Below are positions 1 through 6,523 of a stretch of DNA of 46,401 nucleotides, piece after piece. The translations under genes and the position numbers were made by a program. Source of the DNA: Psychroflexus aestuariivivens (GTDB lineage: Bacteria; Bacteroidota; Bacteroidia; Flavobacteriales; Flavobacteriaceae). Every line of letters begins with the position of its first letter. Positions within the stretch are counted from its first letter, which is position 1. Location of the stretch: assembly GCF_004010055.1 (NCBI RefSeq), contig NZ_RQVT01000011.1:1-46401 (forward strand), written 5' to 3'. The notes beneath the pieces are model-generated. The model was not told where the DNA came from. It saw only the letters and a list, made by a program, of their open reading frames with translations, and ran no database searches.

Positions 1-59
1 ATGAAATCGAGTGAGTTATTTTTCATCTGTGGCGGGGGATTCCGTAGATTTTCTTAGAG
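1..59. repeat. Terminal direct repeat, left copy
   Basis: Bases 1-59 are identical to bases 46343-46401 in the same orientation. The sequence resembles a dispersed intergenic repeat that I associate with flavobacterial genomes. The shared end could mark a circular contig or two ends that stop in the same genomic repeat. Confidence 0.9.
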
Positions 60-391
60 TTTTATTGTTCGCCTAGATTTTTTTGTTTCTTTTTTCATCA
101 ATAGAAAAAAGAATGGAATGTTGTTTTTCTAACGTAAATATCATTTTTATCTAAAAAAACCTAGAAACGTGAAATCTATTAGCTAAATGTCACTTCGAGT
201 GATTTTACTAATGCGGCAAGCAGTAGGAAAATTGTATCGAGAAGTCGTTCTAACTAAAGCATAAATAGTTCTCGATACATTTATTAAGCCCTTGCCGGTC
301 GTACTAAACACTCGAACTGACAGAGTGAGATTTCAAATTTTTCATTTCAAATTTATAGGTCTGAATTCTAAAATCCAACATCTCCCTCTCC
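60..391. other. Gene-free left end with repeats
   Basis: No credible ORF is present. Bases 88-112 form a hairpin-prone stretch (TTCTTTTTT, a short loop, AAAAAAGAA). A copy of the long nested-inverted dispersed repeat occupies 188-322. Bases 331-385 carry an AT-rich motif (TTTCAAATTT and variants) that recurs near 40224, 44805 and 46216. Confidence 0.6.
188..322. repeat. Dispersed nested inverted repeat, copy 1
   Basis: The ends are TGTCACTTCGAGTG (188-201) and CACTCGAACTGACA (309-322), which are inverted with one mismatch. An inner pair, TATCGAGAAGT (235-245) and AGTTCTCGATA (267-277), can form a second stem. Related copies lie at 16363-16460, 40400-40555 and 46055-46213. No ORF is inside. 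Confidence 0.8.
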
Positions 392-454
392 AGCTATAAG
401 CTATAGGCTGTAATCAATAAGCTAAATGCAAAAAGCCAAAAGCCAACAGCTTCA
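392..454. repeat. Heptamer array, AGCNNNN type
   Basis: Nine consecutive 7-bp units fit an AGCNNNN pattern (AGCTATA, AGCTATA, GGCTGTA and on to AGCCAAA, AGCCAAC, AGCTTCA). No four-helix-bundle gene is next to this array, so it is a solo array. Confidence 0.75.
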
Positions 455-844
455 AGTCACCAATCTCACACCACCTCAAACATGTTTTAGCACTGAAATC
501 CCTGCATTCACGACAAGGCAAACATTAACAAAGAAATTTAGTGATTTTATTTTGGTTTTCTTTAAGAAAACGTCTTTATTTGTAGGTTGTAAGCGATGAT
601 TATAAGTTGCTTATAAAGCTAATGTTTAGTCAACTTTTGCATAACATGGCAAGTGTATTTTAGCCGATTCTAAAAGCTGACTAACCAAAGCTAAGACAAA
701 AATGAAAACATTTCATCTCTGACCTGAAAATGGGACTCAGAGTGGCGAAGCCGTGGAGAATTTTAGCCAAGGTAGAATCAGAGTCAGTGGCTATTGGCAA
801 AAAAAAGCCTAAAGATTGTAATTTGTGAAAAACATAAATTTATT
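455..844. other. Gene-free stretch
   Basis: AT-rich sequence with no credible ORF and no recognised RNA gene. I see no clear promoter or terminator in it. Confidence 0.5.
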
Positions 845-893
845 AGCTCTTAGCTTTTGGCTATTAGCAAAAACCAATCGCCGAAAGCCAATC
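845..893. repeat. Heptamer array left of four-helix-bundle copy 1
   Basis: Seven in-phase 7-bp units (AGCTCTT, AGCTTTT, GGCTATT, AGCAAAA, ACCAATC, GCCGAAA, GCCAATC) end eight bases before the ATG at 902. Because the array has few stop codons, an apparent in-frame ATG at 857 reads through it; that extension is repeat-derived. Confidence 0.75.
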
Positions 894-1050
894 AACAACA
901 AATGAGAAATTTCAGAAAGTGGGAAGTTTATAATAATGCTAAAAGTTGTTCAGTTTTAGTATATCAAATTACAAAAGACTTTCCAGAAGTTGAAAAATTT
1001 GGATTAATCAGTCAAATAAGAAGAGCTTCCGTCTCGGTAGTGGCGAATAC

Positions 1051-1342
1051 TTGACCTGTGAAATAAATTCAAAATCTTATGAAAGATTTTTTCTATATAT
1101 ACGTTTTAAAAAGTATAGTTGATGGTGAAAACTATACTGGATATACAAATGATTTGAATTTACGAATTGAGCAGCACAATAAAGGTTATGTAGAATCTAC
1201 CAAAAACCGAAGACCTTTGAAGATTATTTATTTTGAGGCTTGTTTGTCACAAAATGATGCTTTGAAAAGAGAAAAATACCTCAAAACGCATTATGGTAAA
1301 ATGTTTTTAAAAAAACGACTCAAATCGTATTTCACAGGTTAG
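1051..1342 (+). mobile_element. Small GIY-YIG insertion with 12-bp inverted ends
   Basis: The segment splitting the four-helix-bundle gene is bounded by ACCTGTGAAATA (1054-1065) and its exact reverse complement TATTTCACAGGT (1328-1339). The only gene inside is a GIY-YIG nuclease whose last codons and stop are formed by the right inverted repeat. Comparison with the intact paralogue at 6165 places the junctions within a few bases. No target duplication is evident. The behaviour suggests a homing-type or transposon-like unit, but mobility is inferred from one insertion. Confidence 0.7.
1079..1342 (+). CDS. GIY-YIG domain endonuclease (UvrC N-terminal/YhbQ-like)
   Basis: This 87-residue protein is essentially one GIY-YIG nuclease domain. 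Visible motifs are YIYVLKS (6-12) and YTGYT (19-23), an arginine at R29 in NLRIEQHN, and the metal-binding glutamate at E65 in KREKYLKT. Stand-alone GIY-YIG proteins of this size are common in Bacteroidota and their substrates are mostly unknown. The gene lies inside an interrupted four-helix-bundle gene between perfect 12-bp inverted repeats, and its final residues (YFTG) and stop are encoded by the right repeat. That arrangement suggests the nuclease promotes its own spread. It could equally be a housekeeping repair-type nuclease carried passively. Confidence 0.85.
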   Translation: MKDFFYIYVLKSIVDGENYTGYTNDLNLRIEQHNKGYVESTKNRRPLKIIYFEACLSQNDALKREKYLKTHYGKMFLKKRLKSYFTG

Positions 1343-1547
1343 ACAGAAGGTGCTAGTAGATCAACAGATAAGAATTTTAAACACTTTTTGACGATGTCTT
1401 TAGGCTCATCTTTCGAAATTGAAGCTCAGTTAGATATTTCATTAGAATTAGGGTTTATTACAGAAAAAGATTATAAGGAAATCAGCAGTAGAAATGAGGT
1501 TATCCAAAAACAATTAAACGCTTTCATCTCAAAACTTAAAAAATATT

Positions 1548-1610
1548 AACCAACAGCCAAAGGCTAATCCCCAACTGCCAAAAGCCAACAGCCAAAGGTT
1601 AATCGCCAAC
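1548..1610. repeat. Heptamer array right of four-helix-bundle copy 1
   Basis: Nine in-phase 7-bp units start on the second base of the TAA stop codon of the split gene (AACCAAC, AGCCAAA, GGCTAAT, CCCCAAC, TGCCAAA, AGCCAAC, AGCCAAA, GGTTAAT, CGCCAAC). The array fills most of the gap to the epimerase gene. Confidence 0.8.
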
Positions 1611-1635
1611 CGCATTCGTTAAAACCAATTATAAA

Positions 1636-2658
1636 GTGAATAAAAGCAACAAAACCATATTAATAACAGGAGCCGCGGGTTTCATCGGCTACCACTTGGC
1701 TGAAACACTCCTTAAACAAGGTCACCAAGTCATTGGTTTGGATAATTTGAATGACTATTATGCGGTGCAATTGAAACTCGATCGCTTGAAGCAATTGGGA
1801 ATCCTGGAAGTGAAACAAGGGCAGATGGTGGAGAGCGAAATCCATGGCAAGCAATGCCAATTCATTCAGTTGGATTTAGCAGATCGCACCGAATTGCCGA
1901 AGTTGTTTGAAGACTTTCAATTTGATAGCGTCTGTAACTTAGCCGCTCAGGCTGGGGTGCGTTACAGTTTGGAAAATCCGATGGCGTACATCGATAGTAA
2001 TGTGGTGGGTTTTGTGAATTTGATGGAATGCATGCGACACCATGGCGTCAAAAAACTAGTATATGCCTCTAGTTCCAGCGTGTATGGCATGAATGACAAA
2101 ATTCCTTTTGAAACCACCGACCGCGTCGATCATCCGATTAGCCTTTACGCCGCGTCCAAGAAATCTAACGAATTGATGGCCTACACTTACAGCCATTTAT
2201 ACGATTTACAAACGATTGGATTACGCTTTTTTACCGTGTATGGCCCTTGGGGTCGTCCCGATATGGCGATGTTTTTGTTTACAGACGCTATTTTGAATGA
2301 CCGCCCAATCAAAGTGTTTAATGAAGGGCGTTTATCCAGAGATTTTACTTATATCGATGACATCGTCAAAGGCGTTGAAAATATTTTACTGAAAGACCAA
2401 CCTGATGATAAGAAATACAGCTTATATAATATCGGCAATGGCAGTCCGGTGCAATTGATGAACTTCATCAGTGCCATTGAAGACAAAATCGGCAAAACCG
2501 CCGAAAAACAAATGTTGCCCATGCAACCCGGCGATGTAGAAAAAACCTGGGCAGACACCAAAGCCTTGGAACAAGATTACAACTACAAACCCAACACCGA
2601 CATCACCTACGGCGTCGGAAAGTTTGTAGATTGGTATAAAGGGTATTTTGGGGGTTAG
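1636..2658 (+). CDS. NAD-dependent epimerase, probable UDP-glucuronate 4-epimerase
   Basis: A 340-residue short-chain dehydrogenase/reductase of the extended GalE type. The Rossmann motif GAAGFIG is at 12-18, the serine patch SSSSVYG at 145-151, and the catalytic YAASK at 171-175. The stretch FFTVYGPWGRPDMAMF (199-214) is typical of UDP-glucuronate 4-epimerases of capsule loci, which interconvert UDP-GlcA and UDP-GalA in the cytoplasm. The start is GTG at 1636; the reading frame opens directly into the Rossmann strand. The gene would supply a uronic acid for the polymer. A related UDP-GlcNAc or UDP-Glc 4-epimerase cannot be excluded from sequence alone. A second type of heptamer array starts on its stop codon. 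Confidence 0.85.
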   Translation: MNKSNKTILITGAAGFIGYHLAETLLKQGHQVIGLDNLNDYYAVQLKLDRLKQLGILEVKQGQMVESEIHGKQCQFIQLDLADRTELPKLFEDFQFDSVCNLAAQAGVRYSLENPMAYIDSNVVGFVNLMECMRHHGVKKLVYASSSSVYGMNDKIPFETTDRVDHPISLYAASKKSNELMAYTYSHLYDLQTIGLRFFTVYGPWGRPDMAMFLFTDAILNDRPIKVFNEGRLSRDFTYIDDIVKGVENILLKDQPDDKKYSLYNIGNGSPVQLMNFISAIEDKIGKTAEKQMLPMQPGDVEKTWADTKALEQDYNYKPNTDITYGVGKFVDWYKGYFGG

Positions 2659-2699
2659 TTATTCGTAACTGGTAATTTGTAACTAGTGATTTGTGACAA
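2658..2699. repeat. Heptamer array, GTNANNN type
   Basis: Six consecutive 7-bp units (GTTATTC, GTAACTG, GTAATTT, GTAACTA, GTGATTT, GTGACAA) begin on the last base of the TAG stop codon of the epimerase gene. The same type recurs at 45999-46033. Confidence 0.7.
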
Positions 2700-3090
2700 A
2701 ATAATATCAAATGAAAACTCATAAAGAAACTATCAATACAACTAAAGAGTAGCCATCCACCCTTTAGGGCTGGGGTAAAGATGGCGATATTGAACACATT
2801 ATATAGAGCAGCCATCCACCCTGCTTGTCCCGTAAAATACAGAGTCAATTTATATGAGATAAAGTCTGGGGTAAAGATGGTAGAATGAAGAATTTTTTTT
2901 GTTGACTAAGCCCTATCATGAAGTGAAATTAGTAGAAGCAAAAAGTAAATTTTTGTTTTTGTTGACCCCATCCCTATCCCGAAGAATATCGGGAGGAGCA
3001 AAAACAAAAATTACAAAAAAATAATTTCAAGTTAACCTTAATTACTTGTCTTAAAACAGAAACTAAAAGTCAGCAGCAAAGTTTTAATCT
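2700..3090. other. Gene-free stretch with short repeats
   Basis: Contains two degenerate copies of a unit built from GCCATCCACCCT and CTGGGGTAAAGATGG (2751-2784 and 2810-2880). These are followed by two diverged hairpin units (2896-2947 and 2948-3012). There is no credible gene here; an apparent minus-strand ORF across this area is built from repeat sequence. Confidence 0.6.
2948..3012. repeat. Hairpin-forming repeat
   Basis: The 14-base arm AATTTTTGTTTTTG (2948-2961) is the exact reverse complement of 2999-3012. An inner stem CCCGA/TCGGG sits around an AGAATA loop. A degraded relative lies just upstream (2896-2947). It could act as a bidirectional terminator, but its repeated nature suggests a REP-like element. 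Confidence 0.6.
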
Positions 3091-3219
3091 ATGGAAAAAT
3101 CGCCTTATCATCAGGATAGTATGTTTAAAGGTGCTTCTCCTGAAATATTTATAAGAGCTAAGAAATTAAGACAGAATTACGAAAAACAAATGACTCTAAA
3201 TTTAGGCAAACATTGCTGA
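3091..3219 (+). pseudogene. N-terminal remnant of a DUF559 (Vsr-like) endonuclease gene
   Basis: A 42-residue ORF reads MEKSPYHQDSMFKGASPEIF and then IRAKKLRQN. This resembles the start of DUF559 proteins, which belong to the very-short-patch-repair nuclease fold and usually begin with a Y-H-x-x-M-F-x-G-A-S-P-x-x-F pattern. The conserved nuclease core that should follow is absent and the frame stops early, so this is a leftover fragment. The family call rests on pattern recall. Confidence 0.5.
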
Positions 3220-3243
3220 GATTCTAATCATCTAATACTTTTG
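3213..3243 (+). promoter_or_regulatory. Candidate Bacteroidota-type promoter for the ABC exporter
   Basis: TACTTTTG at 3236-3243 fits the TAnnTTTG -7 element, and a TTG at 3213-3215 lies 20 bases upstream as a -33 element. It is 44 bases before the ATG at 3288 and follows a gene-free stretch, a plausible place for the main operon promoter. Confidence 0.45.
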
Positions 3244-3287
3244 TGTTATATTAATGAGCATAGAAAACAATTTAATTATGAAATTAC

Positions 3288-5084
3288 ATGAATAAAATTA
3301 AACGTCTGATAGCTAAACACTTCACTAACTTTACCTATTTTTACCGCCATCTTAGGTACAGAATCTTTGTTGCTGTAGGTTTGAGTATAGCCGTAGGGAC
3401 CTTAGATGGTTTTGGACTTTCTATGTTTTTACCCCTGCTGCAAATGGTTAATGACTCATCGAATGTTGATACCGATGGTATGGGTAAACTTAGGTTTTTA
3501 GTAGATTTTATAGAGGATTCAGGAATTGAACTCACACTCGTAAGTGTACTTGCATTTATGTTTTTCTTCTTCTTGTTAAAGGGTATAGCAAAGTATGTTA
3601 GTGGAAGATACAATATATCAATACAACAATTTTTCGTTAGAAAATTAAGACTTAAAATCCTAACAGGGCTGTCAACACTTAGCTTTAAAAAGTTTATAAC
3701 TTCTGACTCTGGTCGTATTCAGAATACGATGACTGGCGAGGTAGAAAGACTTGCAAAATCATTCAGTAGTTATTTTAGTGCAATACAGCAAGGTGTGATA
3801 GTGAGTGTTTATATTGTTTTTACATTTTTTATAGATTTTCAATTTGCAATCTTAGTAGTAATTGGTGGTTTTTTAACGAATTTCATCTACCGTATTGTAT
3901 ACATTAAAACGAAGTCTGCTTCAAAAGAATTAACTACTCAAAACCATGAATACCAAGGGTTAGTGCTTCAACAAGTCGGAAATTTTAAATATTTAAGATC
4001 AACAGGAACAGAAGAGCTGTATGAAAAAAAATTACGAAATTCAGTATATCAAATAGAGGGCTCAAGAAAGAAAATAGGTTTTCTAAATGCATTTCTTTTG
4101 TCTGTAAAAGAACCAATGATGGTAGGGGTTGTAGCTTTAGTAATTATCTTGCAAACTAAATTTTTGGGTGGGACGCTAGGGCCTATTTTGATTAGCCTTC
4201 TGTTTTTTTACAGAGCTTTAGCTATATTATTGGTTATGCAATCACAATGGAATGCTTATCTGTCTGTTTCAGGGTCAATGGAAAATATGAAAGAGTTTCA
4301 GGGTGAATTAGAAGAAAACAAGGAAACGCAAGGAGATCAACAAATTGTTTTTTTTGAGAAAGCGCTATCATTGAATAATGTCTCATTTAATTATGGTGAG
4401 GAAAGAATTCTTTATGATATAAACCTGAACATTAAAAAAGATGAAACAGTAGCTTTTGTAGGGGAAAGTGGTAGTGGGAAAACAACACTTATAAATTTAT
4501 TAGCTGGATTAATGCCAGTTGATGGTGGGGAATTTACCGTTGATGGTATTGAACGTAATGATTTGGATGTGCATTCATACCAAAGACGCATAGGCTACAT
4601 TACCCAAGAGCCGGTGGTATTTAATGATACTATTTTAAATAATGTAACTTTTTGGTCAGAACCAAATCCAAATACTTTAAGGCAATTTAAAAAAGCCTGC
4701 AAACAAGCAGCTATTTGGGATTTTATTCAAACCCTGCCCAATAGAGAAGATACGGAGTTGGGTAATAATGGTATAAATTTGAGCGGAGGGCAAAAACAAA
4801 GAATTTCTATTGCACGAGAACTCTATAAAGATATTGATATTTTAATTATGGATGAGGCGACATCAGCTCTTGATAGTGAAACGGAAAAGAGCATAAAGAA
4901 AAATATCGAAAATTTAAAAGGGCAGTATACAATACTTGTAGTAGCACATCGCTTATCCACAATAAAGAATGCTGACCGAGTAGTTTTCATGGAAAACGGA
5001 CAAATAAAAGATATCGGTCGATATGAAGAACTGGTTGATAGAGCTCCTAAGTTTAAGAAAATGGTTGAATTACAGGAAGTTTAA
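3288..5084 (+). CDS. ABC exporter with fused membrane and ATPase domains, probable oligosaccharide flippase
   Basis: A 598-residue half-transporter of the MsbA/PglK type. The N-terminal part has about six hydrophobic segments (roughly 25-50, 85-105, 165-205, 275-320). The C-terminal ATPase carries Walker A GESGSGKTT (392-400), signature LSGGQ (498-502), Walker B ILIMDEA (518-524) and the switch histidine H554 in VVAHRLST. Such proteins flip lipid-linked oligosaccharides or lipid A core across the inner membrane. No Wzx-type flippase is seen in this locus, so this is the best candidate for moving the repeat unit, as PglK does in Campylobacter. A decayed relative of its ATPase domain lies at 15949-16303. 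The substrate is inferred from context only. Confidence 0.88.
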   Translation: MNKIKRLIAKHFTNFTYFYRHLRYRIFVAVGLSIAVGTLDGFGLSMFLPLLQMVNDSSNVDTDGMGKLRFLVDFIEDSGIELTLVSVLAFMFFFFLLKGIAKYVSGRYNISIQQFFVRKLRLKILTGLSTLSFKKFITSDSGRIQNTMTGEVERLAKSFSSYFSAIQQGVIVSVYIVFTFFIDFQFAILVVIGGFLTNFIYRIVYIKTKSASKELTTQNHEYQGLVLQQVGNFKYLRSTGTEELYEKKLRNSVYQIEGSRKKIGFLNAFLLSVKEPMMVGVVALVIILQTKFLGGTLGPILISLLFFYRALAILLVMQSQWNAYLSVSGSMENMKEFQGELEENKETQGDQQIVFFEKALSLNNVSFNYGEERILYDINLNIKKDETVAFVGESGSGKTTLINLLAGLMPVDGGEFTVDGIERNDLDVHSYQRRIGYITQEPVVFNDTILNNVTFWSEPNPNTLRQFKKACKQAAIWDFIQTLPNREDTELGNNGINLSGGQKQRISIARELYKDIDILIMDEATSALDSETEKSIKKNIENLKGQYTILVVAHRLSTIKNADRVVFMENGQIKDIGRYEELVDRAPKFKKMVELQEV

Positions 5085-5112
5085 GGATTTTGTATAACAA
5101 ATAACCAGATAA

Positions 5113-6132
5113 ATGAATATAAAAAACAAATCAATTTTAATAACAGGAGGGACAGGCTCTCTTGGTAAAGCGTTAACAAGCCATATTTTATCTAACTATG
5201 AGGGTGTAAGAAAATTGGTGATTTACTCAAGAGATGAGCAGAAGCAGTTCCAGATGGCACAAGAGTTTCCTACAGATCAATATCCGCAAATACGTTTTTT
5301 GATTGGAGATGTAAGAGATAAAGACCGACTATCAAGAGCCTTTAAAGATATTGACTATGTCATTCATGCGGCAGCGATGAAACATGTGCATTTAGCAGAA
5401 TACAATCCAGATGAATGCGTAAAAACAAATATTGGCGGTGCTGAAAATGTGATTCATGCTTCATTAGAAACCAATGTAGAGCGAGTGGTAGCTTTATCAA
5501 CAGACAAAGCTTGTGCTCCAATCAATTTATATGGAGCCACAAAGTTAACTTCAGATAAGTTGTTCGTTGCAGCCAATAACATCACCGGATGGAATCCTAT
5601 CAAGTTTTCTGTAGTACGCTATGGAAACGTCATGGGTAGTAACGGTTCGGTTATCCCATTTTTCCTAAATAAACGCAATGAAGGCATTTTACCAATTACA
5701 GATCCTAACATGACGCGTTTTAATATCTCCTTGCAGGGTGGCGTAGATATGGTCATGCATGCCTTAGCGCAGGCTTGGGGTGGTGAAATTTTTATCCCGA
5801 AAATACCATCGTATAGAATTATGGATGTCGCCAATGCCGTTGCGCCTCATTGTGAGCACAAAGTTGTCGGAATCAGACCTGGGGAAAAAGTACATGAAGA
5901 AATGATCACCCCGTCAGATTCTTTTTATACCTACGATTTAGGAAAATATTACACCATTCTCCCATCCAAACCAAAGTGGAAAGTAGATGATTTTATTGCT
6001 GAACACAAAGCTAAAAAAGTAGAGGAAGGCTTTGCCTACAACTCTGGAGAAAACACCGAATGGGAAACGGTGGAATCGCTTAGAAGTTTGATTAAAGAGC
6101 ATGTAGATCCATCGTTTGAAGTGAACGAATAG
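5113..6132 (+). CDS. pseB: UDP-N-acetylglucosamine 4,6-dehydratase (inverting)
   Basis: A 339-residue extended SDR. The nucleotide motif GGTGSLG is at 12-18, followed by SRDEQKQF, AAAMKHVHLAEYNP, STDKACAPINLYGATK (with the catalytic TDK and YxxxK) and RYGNVMGSNGSVIPFF. This set is characteristic of PseB, which removes water from UDP-GlcNAc with inversion at C5 to start pseudaminic acid synthesis. Length and motifs match the family. The gene is 28 bases after the ABC exporter. In most genomes pseB and pseC are adjacent; here a four-helix-bundle gene with heptamer arrays sits between them, and the left array starts within the TAG stop codon of this gene. Confidence 0.93.
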   Translation: MNIKNKSILITGGTGSLGKALTSHILSNYEGVRKLVIYSRDEQKQFQMAQEFPTDQYPQIRFLIGDVRDKDRLSRAFKDIDYVIHAAAMKHVHLAEYNPDECVKTNIGGAENVIHASLETNVERVVALSTDKACAPINLYGATKLTSDKLFVAANNITGWNPIKFSVVRYGNVMGSNGSVIPFFLNKRNEGILPITDPNMTRFNISLQGGVDMVMHALAQAWGGEIFIPKIPSYRIMDVANAVAPHCEHKVVGIRPGEKVHEEMITPSDSFYTYDLGKYYTILPSKPKWKVDDFIAEHKAKKVEEGFAYNSGENTEWETVESLRSLIKEHVDPSFEVNE

Positions 6133-6165
6133 CCATTAGCTTTTAGCCTTTAGCAATTAGCCAAA
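6131..6165. repeat. Heptamer array left of four-helix-bundle copy 2
   Basis: Five in-phase units (AGCCATT, AGCTTTT, AGCCTTT, AGCAATT, AGCCAAA) run from the second base of the pseB stop codon to the first base of the ATG of the next gene. The whole gap between the two genes is heptamers. Confidence 0.85.
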
Positions 6166-6518
6166 TGAGAAATTTTAGAAAATGGGACGTTTATAATAAT
6201 GCAAAAAGTTGTTCAATTTTGATTTACCAATTTACAAAAGACTTTCCAGATGATGAAAAGTTTGGCTTAATTAGTCAGTTGAGAAGGGCATCAATTTCAA
6301 TTGTTGCAAATATTGCGGAAGGTTCTAGCAGATCATCAGAGAAGAATTTCAAACATTTTTTAAGTATGTCCCTAGGGTCTTCATTTGAAATAGAAGCACT
6401 TTTGGAAATATCTTTGGAATTAGGTTATATTTCTGTTGAAAATTCTAATGACATCATGAAGAAAAATGAGATTATACAAAAGCAACTCAATGCATTTATT
6501 TCAAAACTTAATAAATAA
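6165..6518 (+). CDS. Four-helix-bundle protein (S23-like), copy 2
   Basis: An intact 117-residue protein, MRNFRKWDVYNN to FISKLNK, of the 23S rRNA intervening-sequence / four-helix-bundle family. Recognisable landmarks are FPDDEKFGLISQLRRAS, NIAEGSSRSSEKNF and SLGSSFEIEALLEIS. Relatives occur inside rRNA intervening sequences and as bAvd accessory proteins of diversity-generating retroelements. The role of free-standing copies is unknown; binding nucleic acid through a basic oligomeric surface is plausible. It separates pseB from pseC, which are normally neighbours, and nothing suggests a metabolic job. Heptamer arrays abut both sides. It is closely similar to the split copy at 902 and more distant from the copy at 40700. 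Confidence 0.88.
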   Translation: MRNFRKWDVYNNAKSCSILIYQFTKDFPDDEKFGLISQLRRASISIVANIAEGSSRSSEKNFKHFLSMSLGSSFEIEALLEISLELGYISVENSNDIMKKNEIIQKQLNAFISKLNK

Positions 6519-6523
6519 TTAGT

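Larger units (their letters stand above)
902..1549 (+). pseudogene. Four-helix-bundle (S23-like) gene, split by an insertion
   Basis: The first half (902-1054) reads MRNFRKWEVYNN and runs to VVAN, matching the intact copy at 6165. It then meets a stop at 1052-1054. After about 290 inserted bases the same protein resumes at 1346 (EGASRSTDKNFKHF) and continues to a stop at 1547-1549. Joined, the halves would make a protein of about 117 residues like the other two copies. The family (23S rRNA intervening-sequence / bAvd-like four-helix bundle) has no settled enzymatic role. The break falls at the conserved AEG motif. Both halves still read without other damage, so the insertion looks recent. Heptamer arrays flank the gene on both sides. 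Confidence 0.85.

Noticed and set aside
392-454. CRISPR array
   Set aside because: The repeats are contiguous 7-bp units with no unique spacers of constant length and no cas genes nearby.
857-901. Upstream start of the four-helix-bundle gene at 857
   Set aside because: The extra 15 residues are read from the heptamer array; the other two copies begin with MRNF.
2603-2848. Minus-strand ORF of 81 codons
   Set aside because: It overlaps the end of the epimerase gene and repeat sequence, and has no family features.
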